A stretch of DNA of 34,401 nucleotides from Thiothrix caldifontis (lineage in GTDB: Bacteria; Pseudomonadota; Gammaproteobacteria; Thiotrichales; Thiotrichaceae). The DNA lies in contig NZ_FNQP01000026.1 in the NCBI RefSeq assembly GCF_900107695.1, positions 9,321 through 43,721 of the forward strand, written 5' to 3'. Shown piece after piece: positions 33,472 through 34,401 of the stretch (the first letter of the stretch is position 1; each line of letters opens with the position of its first letter). The position numbers and the translations under genes were made by a program. The notes under the pieces are model-generated. The model was given only the letters and a program-made list of their open reading frames with translations, did no database searches and was not told the DNA's origin.

Positions 33472-34401
33472 ATGTTTAACGCGATTATCCAGACCAGCCT
33501 GAAACAACGCTTGTTCGTGTTGATGGGGGCATTGCTGCTGATGTTGTACGGGCTGTTTACCCTGCGGCAATTGCCCGTGGACGTATTCCCCGACCTCAAT
33601 AAACCCACCGTCACCCTGATGACCGAAGCCGAAGGCATCGCCCCGGAAGAGGTCGAACAACTAGTCACCTTCCCGCTGGAAACGGCGATGAACGGGCTGG
33701 AAGGCGTGACACGGGTACGTTCCGTCTCCGGGGTGGGCTTGTCGATTGTGTACGTGGAGTTTGGCTGGGGGACGGACATTTACCGTAACCGCCAGCAAGT
33801 TTCCGAGCGACTCGGAGCCGTTACCAACCAGTTACCAGCGGGCGTTGTGCCGCAAATGTCGCCGATCAGTTCGATCATGGGTGAGATTTTGCTGGTGGCA
33901 ATGACGGCGGAAGCCCCCCCCATCCCCACCCCTTCCCCCGCAAGGGGTGAAGGGGGTAAGACAGCAACACCGATGGAGGTGCGGGATTTGGCGGAGTGGG
34001 TGGTGCGCCCGCGCTTGCTGGGGATTCCGGGGGTATCACAAGTGATCCCGATGGGTGGCGAAGTACGCCAGTACCGCATTACCCCCGATGTGGCCAACAT
34101 GGAACGCCTCAACATCAGCATCAGCCAGTTGCAAACCGCGCTGCACGGCTTTGCCAGCAATACCAGCGGCGGCTTTCTGGAAGCACAGTCGCAGGAATAC
34201 CTGATCCGCAACATTGGGCGCACCACCAAGCTGGAAGACATGCAGCAACTGGTGGTAGCACACCGTGACAACGTGCCTATTCTGCTGCAACAAGTTGCGA
34301 AGGTGGAATTTGCCGCAGGGGTAAAGCGCGGGGAAGCCAGTTTCATGGGCAAACCGGCGGTCATCCTGTCGGTGCAAAAACAGCCTAGTGTCGATACGGT
34401 C
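33472..34401 (+). CDS. Heavy-metal RND efflux pump inner-membrane subunit (CusA/CzcA type), truncated by window end
   Basis: The first 310 codons are in view and the gene continues past the window. The N-terminus has the first transmembrane helix (RLFVLMGALLLMLYGLF) and the RND hallmarks VDVFPDLNKPTVT at about 36-48, EVEQLVTFPLE near 60, GLSIVYVEF at about 89-97 and GGEVRQYRITPD near 200. This is the porter domain of HME-RND pumps. AGGGGGC is the SD before ATG 33472. It pairs with the adaptor gene 9 bp upstream. Residues about 148-162 ([14 protein letters not shown] plus neighbours) come from palindromic element copy F. Confidence 0.93.
   Translation, partial: MFNAIIQTSLKQRLFVLMGALLLMLYGLFTLRQLPVDVFPDLNKPTVTLMTEAEGIAPEEVEQLVTFPLETAMNGLEGVTRVRSVSGVGLSIVYVEFGWGTDIYRNRQQVSERLGAVTNQLPAGVVPQMSPISSIMGEILLVAMTAEAPPIPTPSPARGEGGKTATPMEVRDLAEWVVRPRLLGIPGVSQVIPMGGEVRQYRITPDVANMERLNISISQLQTALHGFASNTSGGFLEAQSQEYLIRNIGRTTKLEDMQQLVVAHRDNVPILLQQVAKVEFAAGVKRGEASFMGKPAVILSVQKQPSVDTV
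33914..33956 (+). repeat. Palindromic element copy F, translated within the RND pump gene
   Basis: The sequence CCCCCCCCATCCCCACCCC, TTCCCCCGCAAGGGG, TGAAGGGGG is read on the plus strand as [14 protein letters not shown]. It is in the opposite orientation to copy E relative to transcription, and it inserts about 15 residues into the porter domain without breaking the frame. Confidence 0.9.

Overview
The window looks like chromosomal DNA of a moderately GC-rich gammaproteobacterium. A sulfur-oxidiser of the Thiothrix/Thiotrichaceae type is my best guess, from the gene content (gcvTHP operon, phosphoketolase plus glycogen phosphorylase, Pqi system, Mrp-linked complex I-like operon) and the overall feel of the proteins. 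No marker gene in the window proves this. I see no rRNA, tRNA or CRISPR array.

Layout. (1) 1-251 is a 5'-truncated second copy of the 3' part of gcvP. (2) 252-4029 is an accessory island, all on the minus strand: a 77-aa protein plus HNH nuclease pair, a SLOG-domain protein ending in a YhfG/VbhA-like Fic-inhibitor motif, a Fic AMP-transferase, a 104-aa coiled-coil protein plus a second HNH nuclease interrupted at a 7-bp triple repeat, and an AT-rich membrane-protein gene. (3) 4030-8565 is the glycine cleavage operon gcvT-gcvH-gcvP (minus), headed by a tandem glycine riboswitch with an intrinsic terminator (8592-8858). (4) 9121-20193 is a tightly coupled plus-strand operon. Mrp antiporter subunits E, F, G, A-C-terminal, B and C are followed by a double antiporter fusion, then NuoH-, NuoB-, NuoC- and NuoD-like subunits, a NuoI-GltD-like electron-input fusion and a ferritin-like protein. 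The gene order is that of archaeal MBH/MBS (Mbx) complexes, but the [NiFe] ligands are lost. (5) 20214-25105 holds xfp and glgP (minus), followed at 25251-25392 by a 5'-truncated copy of the ferritin-like gene. (6) 25414-31430 holds a 72-aa duplicated-motif protein, a YceI-like protein, the pqiA-pqiA-pqiB-pqiC operon and a Tat-type amine oxidase. (7) 31563-34401 holds a Cys/His-rich exported protein, an RND adaptor and the start of a heavy-metal RND pump, which is cut by the window edge.

Three patterns cut across the gene list. First, two unrelated cargo blocks (252-4029 and 20194-25250) have the same architecture: an intact gene, then cargo, then a 5'-truncated, 94-96% identical copy of that gene's 3' end. 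This is what single-crossover (Campbell-type) integration of a circle carrying a gene fragment would leave. Second, a roughly 40-bp C/G-rich palindromic element occurs six times. Three copies are translated in frame inside gcvP, the RND adaptor and the RND pump, in three different reading frames. One sits inside the second aptamer of the glycine riboswitch, and two form an inverted pair between gcvH and gcvP. Third, the island carries a toxin-antitoxin-like Fic module whose antitoxin is fused to a putative nucleotide-sensing SLOG domain, and an HNH gene whose frame depends on the copy number of a 7-bp repeat.
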